Assembly (NCBI RefSeq): GCF_001642475.1
Contig: NW_019174037.1
Span: 45,527-109,526 of the forward strand
Length of the DNA stretch: 64,000 nucleotides
From: Fonsecaea monophora
Lineage: Eukaryota > Ascomycota > Eurotiomycetes > Chaetothyriales > Herpotrichiellaceae
Reading direction: 5' to 3'
Position numbers and translations under genes: made by a program. Positions 11,890-22,686 of the stretch are shown one piece after another (position 1 is the stretch's first letter; each line of letters opens with the position of its first letter). Under the pieces are notes generated by a model that saw only the letters and a list, made by a program, of their open reading frames with translations, was not told where the DNA came from and searched no databases.

Positions 11890-14621
11890 ATTGAGATGAG
11901 CGAATGTACAACGAATGACGGAATAGCGACAGCGAGGCAGAGGAGATCTCTGAAGGAAGAAGAACGCGAGGAAATCCTGGGAGTCAATCCATACCTTGTC
12001 TGATATATGAGATTTGCAGGTCCTGTCCTGTTCCTGTTCAGTCCCGCGTCATAACTACCACAATGGGCGGTGTCCCCACGGAAGCGATGCTACCTAGTAC
12101 CGACAGATCAATGGCTTGCATATCGGGCAAAGTAGAGCGGGCCAGCGTTGGGCCGTGCAAGTGCACGTGTACGAGGCCTACAAGTAGTGAACTATTTTCA
12201 CCAACCCCTGCTGGGACTATTGTCTTGAGGCAGCCACCGACTGCGGGACGGGATCAAACCTGCTTTGGCATAGCAAATGACGAGGAGCTTGGACCCCAAA
12301 AGGCCGCCAATCGATAAAATATCTATGATGCTTGGAGGAGGCTGCAGTTCTCACTCGGCGGGCTGAAGTCCGCAGTTTGTAAGAGGTCCAGCAAAAGCGA
12401 TTGAGCGCAATGATTTGAGTACGTATCCTGAGTCCTCCATCTTGGTCACTTGGATCTGAAGAACGCAGATAGTATTTGGGGGCGTATTTCGAGTAGCTGC
12501 TCGCAGTGTTCGGCTGGAGGTGGAAGAAGCGGACACGGCTGTGGACTTGTGTTACACAAGAATTATCCCTGATCACAACGGACAAAGCTACCAATTAATC
12601 TAAGCCCTAAACTCAAGACTTCGAAAGACGGACAAATGCCGAAGAAAGACACCATAACTATTTAGAGCCTGGCTCGCGGAATGGATCCACCTGGGGCGTT
12701 GAGAAGGTGGTTGGGATGAGGCTGAGAATGCCCAGTAGAGTATGGCTGCGGAGAAAAACCACAAGCCAGTGGACGCTGGTGTGGTGTGAGACGGGACTTT
12801 TTCTTTTCTCTCTAAAAAATATTGTTCGCTTTCGAAGGGTCGCTTAGAGTAGTCAATCCCCCGAGCCCATGCACAAATGCAAGCCTCTGTGCTATTCAGT
12901 CGGAGGGCTCTGGCCCGGCTCTCGAAGCGACTGCAGCGAAAGGCGGGGAGGCAAAAGGTCCGAGTCGTGGCGGAAGGACGCATGCACAGGGTTGGATTTC
13001 CCCTCCTAACTGCGAGTTGTTCGAAAAACCACCGTCTGTGCATCGCGCTCTTCATTCATGTTACCAGCGGCAATAAGCTGAGATGGATGCGGAGGACTCC
13101 CGTGTTTCGTACGGGTAGGCTTCTCAGGCGGCGCCGAAAGGATGCTGACAGGTTCTAGTCGTCAGCCTGATGATGGAGCCTGATGGAGTAGGTAGAAAAG
13201 ACTTTTTGCTGGTAGAATCGCCGCAGCGCAGCAGTCCGAGTAAGTGGAGGCTAGCGACGGTGAGGTAATAGCGTGGGTAGCCAACAGCGCAGCACCAGGC
13301 ACCGGAAAGGTGGTGAGGTGGCTCCCTACAATACGAGGCCCCCCGCCTAAACCACTTGCACCCAGATGCGTTCTCAGCTCCGGGCCCAGCGGTTGCCTAG
13401 ACCCCAAGATCGGCAAAGTCAACGGCACATCAAGCTTGACAGCGAATAACTGCTTCACCTGGCAGCGAAGTCGTCGCCGCCCTGTGCCGTCCCGTGCGGG
13501 GGCGCCAAACGCTATTCGCAGCCACACAGCCAACATTGGCAGTGAACAGCGCACTTCAACCTCACAACCAAACCATCCTTGAACCCCATGTCAGTGTGGA
13601 TGCGTCCTACGAACCGAAGAGGCAACCCATCACCTTACACTTCGGTACCTGTCAGCAGTGGATTGACTCTCTCGCGTACTGGTCTCCCACAAGAGGAGGA
13701 AAATGGAAAAGGGAGGAGATGGCTCTCCTAGTAGCGCACAAGAGGAGGGAAACGGAGGAAGGTTGAAGGAATGGGCTCTTACTACTCGAGGCGATGCACG
13801 ATCTTTTACATGGCGATGAGGCTGAGCCCTATCCTGCAGTTCGAGCATCATTCTACCGCATCCTTCCAAATCACCACAATGGTTCTGGTCTCTGCTTTGT
13901 CATTGATTATTATTGTCCGAGGAGCTCTCTTCACCAAACCAAGCTGTGGGGGCTATATTGTTACTTGTCTCTGCAAGGACCATCTTTTTCTGGTGCAAGC
14001 AAGCCGACCAACTCCAATCGATGCAACCCAGTCGAAGGGCTTAGCTTGCCCCAGCCTTCCTTTCCTGCCCGCCCTCGCGGCCTCGGGCTCAGTGCATGCA
14101 GTGAGCATCCTTGCTTGTTCCAAGATACCCTTGCAACAGTCTGCTTGCGATGCCAAATCTGGTAGGCTCATTCTTGCGCCCAACCTCCCGTCTTTTTGTG
14201 TCTTTCCCTCTGTCTTCCGGGTGTGGAGACGTCGCTTGTAAGGCTTCCTCAACCTTGGGCCTGAGACCACCCACCTCTTATGCACGAGCGAAGGGCCCCT
14301 TGCCTACCACGGTCTGGATCATCGCTATTCCAAGATGTCTGTGGATGGTTTTTCGAGAAGACATTCCAAGTCTGAATCCGCTGGCTCTCCGATACCTTCG
14401 CCACAAACTAGACTCTGCTAGCCGACGTGCCATTGCCGCAGGGACCACGATCATCTGAGCCGGTCATGTCCTGTAGTAGTGGGAAACTCCCGACTTGCAC
14501 GTTCAACTTCTTTTGCAACTGATGGAAGGCCGTATCTATAGCCTGGGGGAAGACCTGAGCCTCATGGTCCAATTTTGAACTCTGCTCGGTACATTTGAGG
14601 TTTCGAATCCATCCAGCAGCC
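11890..14621. other. Long divergent gene-free stretch
   Basis: About 2.7 kb between the secreted-protein gene and the kelch gene. Open frames on both strands (for example 12600-13055 minus and 13771-14241 plus) lack recognisable domains and coding-like composition. The right end is pyrimidine rich, as expected of a promoter region. Confidence 0.55.
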
Positions 14622-16990
14622 ATGTTGTCCATACTGCATTACGGCGCGTGGGTACTCACCCTCGCTGGCGTTGTTCTATGTGATCATAACTCTAGCAACA
14701 TAGGTCTCTGGGACAGGCCGAGAGTTGCTTTGATCAGAGACAATGTGTATCTTGAAGGTGGTTATATGCAAACCGGGGTGTATACCAACGGTGTTTGGGA
14801 TTCATTGGAGTCTTCTACCTCCTCTCAGGGCTTTTTGTACAAGCTCAGCCTGCATGAGCCGTTTGATACCACCAAGGCCAACCCTGCGATATTCCAATCT
14901 ATCAACGAGGGGCCGCTCAGCAACTACTACCTCGATGGATATATGTTCGCCGACTACGATGAGTTTTACGCTTATGGGTAAATTTCCCGCACCCTGTCGT
15001 ATGGCGTTGTGAAGTTGACACTTTCTCAAGGGGCATGTACTACGTTTCCGGGGACACCGTCACAGACCGGACAGTGAGCGTTCCTCTGTACGACATCCCG
15101 CCGGATTCGAATGTCGTGGCAGGCGTTCCAAATATCGCGTATTCGCCTGAGAGTGGGAGTTTTATTAAAGACATAACCAACGGTGCGGGAGCCAACGCTC
15201 CAAGTGAGAACCTCAGCTTCTACTTCAGTGGGAAGTACAATGCAGATGGCACAGCCTTCTCTTATTTCCTCCCACCAAAGGACTATTCTCCATGGCTCAT
15301 CAAGGTGGACACCAAGCTTCAAGGACATGCGGACTGGTCGCGAGAGGACTTAACACTTAGTAACATCACACTACGCTCCGAGGGTGCTCTTGTCTGGATT
15401 CCTGCTTCGACTCAAGGACTGCTGATTGCGATTGGAGGTGTCGTCTATCCTGCAGATTTGAATGGATACCTCAAGACAGACAACACAACAGACATCACGG
15501 TTGCTCAGAGCTTTTTGACTGAATTTCCCGTTTACGATATCGGATCCAGTACTTGGAGTATTCAACCGATTAACCCAGGATCTGAAATCCCCGATGGCCC
15601 ACTGGCGCAATTCTGCACCGTTGTCGCTTCCAGCGCCGACTATTCTCACCATGAGATCTTCGTCTATGGAGGGTGGGACAGCAATGGGGGCCCGGCATCC
15701 GGCGAAGTGTGGATTTTGAGCGTGCCCTCCTTTACATGGATCAGGGCAAACACTGATGGAGCTGGAACACACAAAAGACAAGGTCATGTCTGCGTATCTC
15801 CATACCCCGACCAAATGATGGTTATTGGCGGAACGGGAGACTTTGGTGCCGGGCTGGACAGCAACAACAGTGTCGACGTCTTCAATCTGAACGACCTGAC
15901 CTGGACAGGTAAATACGATCCCGAAGTTCATGATGATTACAAACCCGCTGCGACTGTGGCCAGTGTCATCTCTGCGACGCCGACTGCCAGCGGGATGCCT
16001 TCTCTGGTTGCCGGCTGGTTCGACAAGGCATATAACAAGGACCTGATCAGAACGTGGGCACCCTACAATGCAACCTCTAGCACTTCAACGAATACCCCTA
16101 CTGCCACGCCCACCGAGAGTCCGTCATCACACAAGGACAGGGACTGGGTGGTTCCAGTTGCTGTCACGGTCCCCGTTGTGGTTGGCGTTGCTTTCTTTGC
16201 TGGTCTCATCTTCTTCTGCTGCCGAAGGGCAAGAAGGGACCAACAAAAGCAAGAGGACTCTTATGCGCACAACAGAAAGAGCGGTATCTTGTCCTGGATA
16301 CGGTCGACGCCTTCAGCTGTGCCTGGGAAAGACATTGGAACTGAGTCATCGGTCACTGAGGTAGAACGTCCCCATTCTCCAACACCCATGATCCAAACAG
16401 CTCCTCATGAACTTCCGGCGGAGTATTTTCTCAGCAAAGACCCGGGAAGTAACCCGGACCGCTGGTCGTCATCCACGCCTGTGCGGTCACCAAGAGGTGA
16501 ATACGACGGCCCCGTCGAAGGCCCAAACACTGAGGTGCACGAGGTCCATGGGTCTTCTCGAATCACGCGTCCTGATGACATCAATTATGATATTCGTAAT
16601 ATGACCATGTACCCGCCTAGTTTCGTCAGCGGTGGCCAGAACAGGCCTACGGGCACCTCTTCGGTCTCACAATCCGGCGATTCCAACTCTCCTGCATCAC
16701 CAAATACCACGTCAGTAGGCGTCGCAAGCGCTGGTTTCGCGCCCATTCCCGAGGGCGAAATGGCGCTGGGGAATGAGCACATCTCAGGCTTCGACAGGGC
16801 AATCTCCCCCATTGATCGACGGGAGTCGAGGCCGACGCATGATCGCAAGGCCTCTGATGTCAGCAGTGCTTCTTCGCTGCCGTCTCCGGACGTTGAGGAT
16901 CACTCCGCGGTCGCGAACAGACCAAGAGCCTCACGAAGCGTCTCCGGTGGCGATGTCGACATCGGCGAGGAAGGAATTCGCACGATATAA
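14622..16990 (+). CDS. Single-pass membrane protein with a kelch/galactose-oxidase-like extracellular propeller
   Basis: Two exons (14622-14977 and 15031-16990; 53-nt intron GTAAAT...CAAG) encode 771 residues. A signal peptide (about 1-20) precedes a propeller-like domain to about residue 450, with kelch-type stretches such as YSHHEIFVYGGWDSNGGPASGEVWILS (split here: HEIFVYGGWDSNGG, then VWILSVPSFTW) and DQMMVIGGTG. A Ser/Thr/Pro linker leads to a transmembrane helix (near 490-515, VPVAVTVPVVVGVAFFAGLI) followed by the stop-transfer CCRRARR. The last 250 residues are a disordered Ser/Pro-rich cytoplasmic tail. The domain order suggests a surface protein that binds something outside and could signal inside, but no ligand or pathway can be named. 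The start at 14622 is chosen because it begins the signal peptide. Confidence 0.85.
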
Positions 16991-17826
16991 TACTGCGTCT
17001 ACGTCGACAGGAGAGTTGCGAAGCGCTTCCCTCTTCAGAAATAGTATCCTCGTTGAGTATCACGGGATTTTCATGGACATGTTTTCTTTCCCTTTTTTTT
17101 TAATGACGGGATGACATAGGTACGGGAGGGATTGCAGCAAACGATTTGACAACTAAACAGCCATTATGATTTTCCAGGCCGACGGTCTCGAAGCTCAGAT
17201 TTAACAAGCACATAGAGCGATCGAGACTTCGAGTCTCATTAATAGTGGGAGAATAATATCCATCCACAAACAGGTTTTTCTCAGCGTGCATTGACCGTTG
17301 GCTCTCAAACCACAGAATATGTGCTTCTAAACCTCGTCCTATCAAGCGTCGACCTTTGGGGGAAAGCCATTCTGGGTCACCAATTTGTCTTCCTAAAGCG
17401 TGCTCTGTTGGATATTACCCAGTTCAAGTCCAACCTTTTTAGTTACTCTAGCCTACAACTTCGTCTAGATCAATTTGCTTCGTCTGATATGTTTGTGTCT
17501 CCGACATCCATTGTGAATTTTCGATCTGTAAGCAAGAATTGAGGGTATAAGTACCTTGAATTGGCACGTCATGGTATATACTTCTTCATAGGGTATTTCT
17601 TTGTATTTGCTGTGGCTGATTGACCAAGTACAGCCTCAAGGGGTGTTGGTTCGAGGGAGGTAAGGCTGTCAATGCAAGCTCTCTCTTTACAAGGCTGAAG
17701 TCTGTACTTGGACAGCCTTGGCTTGTTTGCCACTTTTGTCCCAAAGTTTGACCGCATGCATCATTCCCTGGTCGTGGCCGACGTGATGCTCAGAATCAGA
17801 AAATACTGCACGCAACCAGCGCCGAC
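16991..17826. other. Intergenic region between the kelch gene and cus2
   Basis: About 840 bp without a supported gene. It contains the kelch 3' region (T-rich tract near 17092-17101) and the cus2 promoter. No tRNA or repeat was seen. Confidence 0.6.
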
Positions 17827-19301
17827 ATGGCCGAAGAAGATCATCGCTCGACAGAGGGCATATATACCGGTCTCCCTCTCGACCCATCCGCGTTCGATAG
17901 TGACCCCCGAATCTCTTGGTCGAAACTCGACAACAAGTTCATCCTCGAAACCGACGAGGGCAACGAGTTCGAATGGGACACTGCTCTGAAAAGATGGATA
18001 CCAGTGGTAGGCAAATTCGCAACATGAGACCTTCGAGAATATATACCGCGCCCTCCATGATTTCCACAACATTCTTGCACTACGGTGTCAGGAACAGATT
18101 CTAACCTGCTCCATATTGTTGTCCTTTCGTTATAGCTGGACCAGTCCCTGTTGGACCAACAAGGTGAAATCTACAAGGTTGCAGGTGTCGACGAGGATGC
18201 GACAACCACCTCACAGAAGAAGAAACGGAAACAGCCAAACGGCGATGAGGTACGCATGCCCAGGGACCTCACAAACAGACGCTAAATCCAGCTGTTATCA
18301 GTCCGGCAACAAGTCCAAAAAGCCTCGAGTCAATACTGCCGTCTACGTGACTTCGATACCTCTCGATGCCGACCAAGAAGAGATCCAACATGTCTTTTCC
18401 AAATGTGGTGTCATCGCAGAAGAGATCGACTCTGGAAAACCACGAATCAAGATGTACGAGGATGACAAGGGCCAATTCAAGGGTGACGCACTCGTGGTCT
18501 ATTTCAGACCCGAATCAGTCAATCTTGCGATTCAAATGCTTGACGACACAGATTTCCGATTGGGAACGCAAGGTCCAATGGGCAGGATGAGAGTCCAAGC
18601 AGCAGATTTCTCATATAAGAGTCAACAGGATGTCCCCCCAAAAACAAGCAAGAGAGAACAAAAGAAGGTCATCCAAAAAACAGAGAAGATGAAGGCGTAT
18701 GCTTGCCCCAATCATTTCAATTGGACCCCGAGGCTGATCTAGAGGCAGTAAACTCATGGATTGGGATGACGACGACCCGCAAACGCTACAGGACACAAGC
18801 TCCAAGTGGGACAAGGTGGTAATACTGAAGCATATGTTCACGCTCCAAGAGTTAGAGGTAAAGAGTTCTGCGCTAGCGCAGGTGATGCAGAACTGACCGA
18901 AGTCCAGGAGGATCCCGCGGCGATGCTTGAAATCAAAGAAGACATCCGCGAGGAATGTTCGAAGCTGGGCCAAGTCACAAACGTTGTCCTCTTTGACCAG
19001 GAAGCTGAAGGTGTTGCAAGTGTCCGTTTCTCGGATGCTCAGGCTGCAGCTGCCTGCGTCCAGGTATGTCATTCCGATAATTGTTTGGAGGCCGATGCTG
19101 ACAGGAGGACAGCGAATGAATGGAAGATGGTTCGATGAGAGACAACTAGAGGCGTTTATTGCAACAGGTCGAGAGAAGTTCAAGAAATCAAGCGACAAGA
19201 AGGTCAGCTTTGACGACGAAGACGATGAGGAAGAAGGAGGAGAGGGCGGCAGATTGGACAAGTTTGGCTCGTGGCTGGAAGAGCAAGAGAAAGAAAAGTG
19301 A
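17827..19301 (+). CDS. cus2: U2 snRNP-associated splicing factor, Cus2/Tat-SF1 family
   Basis: Six exons (17827-18006, 18136-18249, 18302-18696, 18749-18857, 18908-19063, 19113-19301) join in phase to give 380 residues. The order is typical of the family: an acidic N-terminus with the block FILETDEGNEFEWDTALKRW, a nuclear-type KKKRK segment, RRM1 (NTAVYVTSIPLDADQEEI to FRLGTQGPMGRMRVQAADF), a Lys-rich linker, and a second UHM-type RRM (KVVILKHMFTLQELEEDPAA to ...FRMNGRWFDERQLEAFIATG). The UHM signature R-x-F is present as RWF. The family binds SF3b1 (Hsh155) and helps U2 snRNA fold during prespliceosome assembly. The C-terminus is an acidic tail. All introns are standard GT-AG. Confidence 0.93.
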
Positions 19302-19503
19302 CTACAGCTCGTCAAGGGCTATTGCTCTCTACGTCAAAAGCCCCGGGTTTGCATTGAACAATAGCACCACACCCCATAGAAAACGGGTTGTTGAGTCCTA
19401 GAGCCTCGTCAGGGTTCGACAAGATGGAATGTTGTACTTGTATAAATTCAATAGTAATTGGAGCAGCGAGGACCGCCTCTTCTACCACGACTCACTATCC
19501 TTT

Positions 19504-19938
19504 TCAGGCCCTGAAGGACCTCTTGATGTTATGCGCACGCTGTCTATTTCTGCCTCTTGGCCTGCGTCCACCAGCGTTGTCTTGGGAGGGCCGCTTGCGC
19601 TCAACGTCTGCCTCGTCCCCGTCGAAAATGGTCCCGAGCTGACGGTTATTTCGAATGTCATTATTTTGTGGCACTCTTCCTTCATCTTCTGCGGGACTGT
19701 CTCCATTGGCACGCCCCTGCCCTTGCTCCGGCTCATCAGCTTCAGGAATGGGATCGAGTTTCGTGCGCGGAAAGGACTTTCCGCGAAGTTTACCCCTTCT
19801 AGGCTGGTCATTCGTCGTCTAATCCTGTGGAGATTGTCCGTTGCTGAGGTTGTCTATTTCCAGTTCCGGGAGCGGAACATCCTCTCTTTTCTCAAGGCTT
19901 GCCATGTACTTTTTCCATTTGCGCCGGTCGAACCACCA
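19504..19938 (-). pseudogene. Protein-like reading frame downstream of an unrecognised gene, interrupted by one stop codon
   Basis: One frame reads as protein across this stretch: WWFDRRKWKKYMASLEKRE, then an acidic segment, a single in-frame TAG at 19819-19821, then PRRGKLRGKSFPRTKLD, an acidic middle and a basic end (RRPRGRNRQRAHNIKRSFRA) before TGA at 19504. It lies immediately after the stop of the gene at 19993-21264, in the same direction. The simplest reading is that it holds the former 3' exons of that gene. Between them is a stop directly followed by AAGTACTC, which resembles an intron donor GTAAGT that has lost its first G. Sequencing error, strain-specific decay, or a separate small gene are all possible. 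Confidence 0.4.
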
Positions 19939-19992
19939 CTCTCAGAAGCTTGAGTATACCTTCCTTCTAGATTTGGCGAGAACCATGAGTAC

Positions 19993-21264
19993 TTAGTCTC
20001 GACACATCTTTTGCTGCAGAAGCTCGGCAGCGTACGTATCCATCAGTGCCCAATTGGCATCTTCCTTGGGCACGTTCTCCACGTCTTTTAGATTCTTTCC
20101 AAGTTTGGCCAGCTTCTTCATGGCGGGTTTTGGGCATTGAGAGCGATCGGGCTTCGGAACTGTTCCTCTGTATTTCTCGGGTGGCTCGTCAGTAAAAAGA
20201 TTTATCCAGTTCTTTTCAGCAACCATCCATTTCTGTTCGCTGTTGTATTCGGAGCGCTCGGGTCTGGAAGGAAGATGGCTCTCCAAAGTCCCAGCACAAA
20301 TGTTGAGGGGTGCGAAGAAGTCTTTCCTAACGTGACGAGCCAAATCCCGATCTCTCTTTTGCTGCCATACCTCCTTCGAGGGCCTAGACGGTAAATGGTC
20401 ATTCAACGCGTCGGTGCGCATGCCAAACTTCTCGATCTTGGATGCGAAATTGTCTGGTGGAAGATGTACAGCGCATCCTTCTCCCGCCTTCTCCTTTGCG
20501 CCGTGAAGATGTAGTTCACTCTCCCCAAGTCGTTCTTTAAACCACTCTCTGCGTTTGTCATAGTCAGCGATCAAATCTTCTAGGGTTGGCTGACTGTCTG
20601 GTTGTGTGTTGCCTCCATTGCCCGACTTCGGTTTCCCTGTCTTGGGCTTTGAGCCCATAGTTCCTTCTCTGCGCCGCTTTGGGTCAGGAGGCCAACGCCC
20701 TTCTGGCTCCCACTCCCAGAAATATGTTGTACCAATCGCTCGCCCGGTTTCGTCGACATCGTAAACAGCGTAATTGAAGAAATTCTGCATGTAAAAGGTG
20801 AATTGATCTTCCGTAGTTCTCCAGACGCGACATGACTTGACATCTAGGTTGAACTCCTGCGGCAGTTGTTTGATCACCTTCAACCATTGTCAGCGTGCCA
20901 TTTGGTCAAGGGGGGCTCGTGTCGAATTTTACAAAGGCCAGGGTGTCTCAGAAAGTCTACTATTCACCTAGGAATGGTATTCCCAATGGAGAGAAAATTT
21001 GCAAGGAAATAGCATGGGGAACAATCAACGAGATACCTCCCGCTTGATAACATTACCCGACATCTCTTGTTTCGTGCAGATTCCATTCAAACGGCCGTTG
21101 CTCCAGAGGAGCTCTCGGATCGGGGGATTCACTCATCTTACGTTGACGAATAGTTTCATAGCCTTTGTACTATTCAGGCCCTTGCGTCCACGCTCCGCAA
21201 CAAGATGCCACCTTAGGCTCACCAACACAGTACGTCTTCTGAATTGTCCTGCCGGCCCCGGCAT
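19993..21264 (-). CDS. Unrecognised conserved-looking protein, gene structure uncertain
   Basis: The main exon (19993-20877) encodes about 294 residues that look coding: LPQEFNLDVKSCRVWRTTED, FTFYMQNFFNYAVYDVDETG and YFWEWEPEGRWPP, then charged helical segments ending ANWALMDTYAAELLQQKMCRD. Upstream, two small exons fit well: 21223-21264 (begins MPGPAGQFRRRTVL) spliced by a 53-nt GTGAGC...TAG intron to about 21062-21169 (YKGYETIRQRKMSESPDPR, then PLEQRPFEWNLHETRD). The next junction does not fit: the good donor GTAATG at 21056 leaves a phase that meets a stop in the main exon, while an in-phase join needs a weak GTCGGG donor at 21061. I do not recognise the family. With the interrupted frame downstream, the gene may be decayed or contain small sequence errors. 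Confidence 0.55.
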
Positions 21265-21531
21265 TATTGCAATAGTCACAGTAGTGTGCTAGAGCTGCTA
21301 TGGCATCTCGTGGACAGCTATGCGTCGGTGCGGGAAGGGAGGGATCGAATGTGCGGGTCAATTTGCGAGGAGCATCTGAAGGACCAATCAAGACAGATCC
21401 CCTGGATGTTGAGGAGGCCTGGGTGGAAGTTGACAATGTGGTATGCGATGATGACGACGAAGACGATTGTGAGGAAGTCTGTGACAAGAACGAACTGCCT
21501 CGAAAAATATGCGTCACTGTTCCATGTACCC

Positions 21532-21638
21532 GCCCACACTACGTCAGTGTCAGCAGTGATCTCTTACTTCACCGTCCCTGGCTGTGTGAGAGTTTCGGTG
21601 AAGTAAGAGATCACTGCTGACACTGACGTAGTGTGGGC
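21532..21638. repeat. Perfect 43-bp inverted repeat with 21-nt loop
   Basis: Positions 21532-21574 and 21596-21638 are exact reverse complements over all 43 bases; the loop is 21575-21595. On the minus strand the first arm encodes the last residues of the secreted Pro-rich protein (AHTTSVSAVISYFTE), and the second arm begins a few codons later and contains its TAA stop. A transcript would form a very stable hairpin at the end of the coding region. Confidence 0.95.
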
Positions 21639-22686
21639 TGGTCTGGAAGTGGCCATGAAGGAAGTTGAACTTTGGACTACAGCCCTCGAAGCTGTAGGGG
21701 CCAACCCTGGTTCCGATGATGTTAAAGGAGTATTCGTTGACGTCTTGGTCATAGACATACTCACTGCAGGCGACGCATAAGGTCCAACTGTAAGGCTAGG
21801 GACAGAAGTGTCACTAGGAATCGTCAATAGCCCCGACGGTATTGTTGGCCCAGGACCAAGAGTCGGAGGAGCAGGAAGAGGAAATGTCAGTGGTAAAGTT
21901 TCCTGGGAATCTGGCACTGACCCTAGGGCAGGTACAGGGACAGGTGCAGGGGCTGGTACCGGTACGGGTTCCCCAGAAGGGACAGCTGGAACCGCCGGCA
22001 GGCCTGGTATCCCTGGAGCTGCCGGAATCCCTGGTAGGGCTCCTACTCCCACGACTTCTGGGACACTGGGGGCTCCTGGAATCCCTGGTGCCCCTGGCAT
22101 GGGCACCGGTACCAGCACTGGTAACGGTGGCGGATGGGTTCCACAGCTTGACCAGCAAGCCCAGCTCCACCTTTCACAATACCACCAGCAGCATTGGCTG
22201 CGCCGCCAACAATACCTCCAGCAGCGTTCGCCGCACCGCCAACAGTATTGCCCACCGCATCAAATGGGTTTGGTACGCTGAGACCACCATGCGACACCTT
22301 CCCGCTGGGCTGAACCGGCTAACTGGCGGAACGACGGGCACAGGATAAGCGGCCGCAGGAGGTGCAGGCACTACTAAACCTGGCTGAACGATGGGTGGAG
22401 GATTGGCGGCTGGAGTAGGCGCAAGTTGTACCGGAGCTAGCTGAAGGGTGGGGGGAGGAAGAGAGGCCGCTGTAGACGCAGGCCCTACCGGAGCTGATAT
22501 GAACTGAGTCACTGTGATTGGCGGTCGAGTGACCGTCGCGGCTAGCAATGATGTGTACCGATCGGTGATTATGGTTTCTATCGTCAGTAATGAGGTAATA
22601 ACAGTGGCCCCTTGTGCGAAGCAGGAGGGGTACGTTGTGCAGACAGCGACCAGCAGAACATTGTAGATAAACCAAGGCAATTTCAT
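21564..22686 (-). CDS. Secreted Pro/Ser/Thr-rich low-complexity protein
   Basis: The reading is three exons: 22375-22686, 22183-22318 and 21564-22117, with introns of 56 and 65 nt; all phases agree and the product is 333 residues. A signal peptide (MKLPWFIYNVLLVAVCTTYP...) is followed by Pro/Ala-rich sequence, a short GGAANAAGGIV tandem repeat, and a long Pro/Gly/Val-rich segment (GAPGIPGAP, PVPVPAPAPVPVPAL). The C-terminus is Ser/Thr rich. It looks like a cell-wall or extracellular structural protein; no catalytic domain or anchor is visible. Splice sites are weaker than in neighbouring genes (donors GTAGTG and GTATTG), so the exact exons are uncertain. The GTATTG donor occurs in both copies of the 33-nt repeat, so two isoforms differing by 11 residues are possible. 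The stop lies inside the 43-bp inverted repeat. Confidence 0.65.

Noticed and set aside
12600..13055. 151-codon minus-strand frame with a hydrophobic stretch
   Set aside because: Composition is not protein-like outside that stretch and there is no supporting context.
13771..14241. 156-codon plus-strand frame upstream of the kelch gene
   Set aside because: It is an open frame through a pyrimidine-rich promoter; it has no domain or conserved pattern.
21170..21517. Minus-strand Ser/Cys-rich frame of 115 codons as the last exon of the secreted Pro-rich protein
   Set aside because: A join would need an intron of about 34 nt, and the region holds the first exon of the next gene in another frame; the gene more simply ends at 21564.
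22043..22330. Apparent frameshifts in the secreted Pro-rich protein
   Set aside because: Both are explained by short introns (56 and 65 nt) with agreeing phases.
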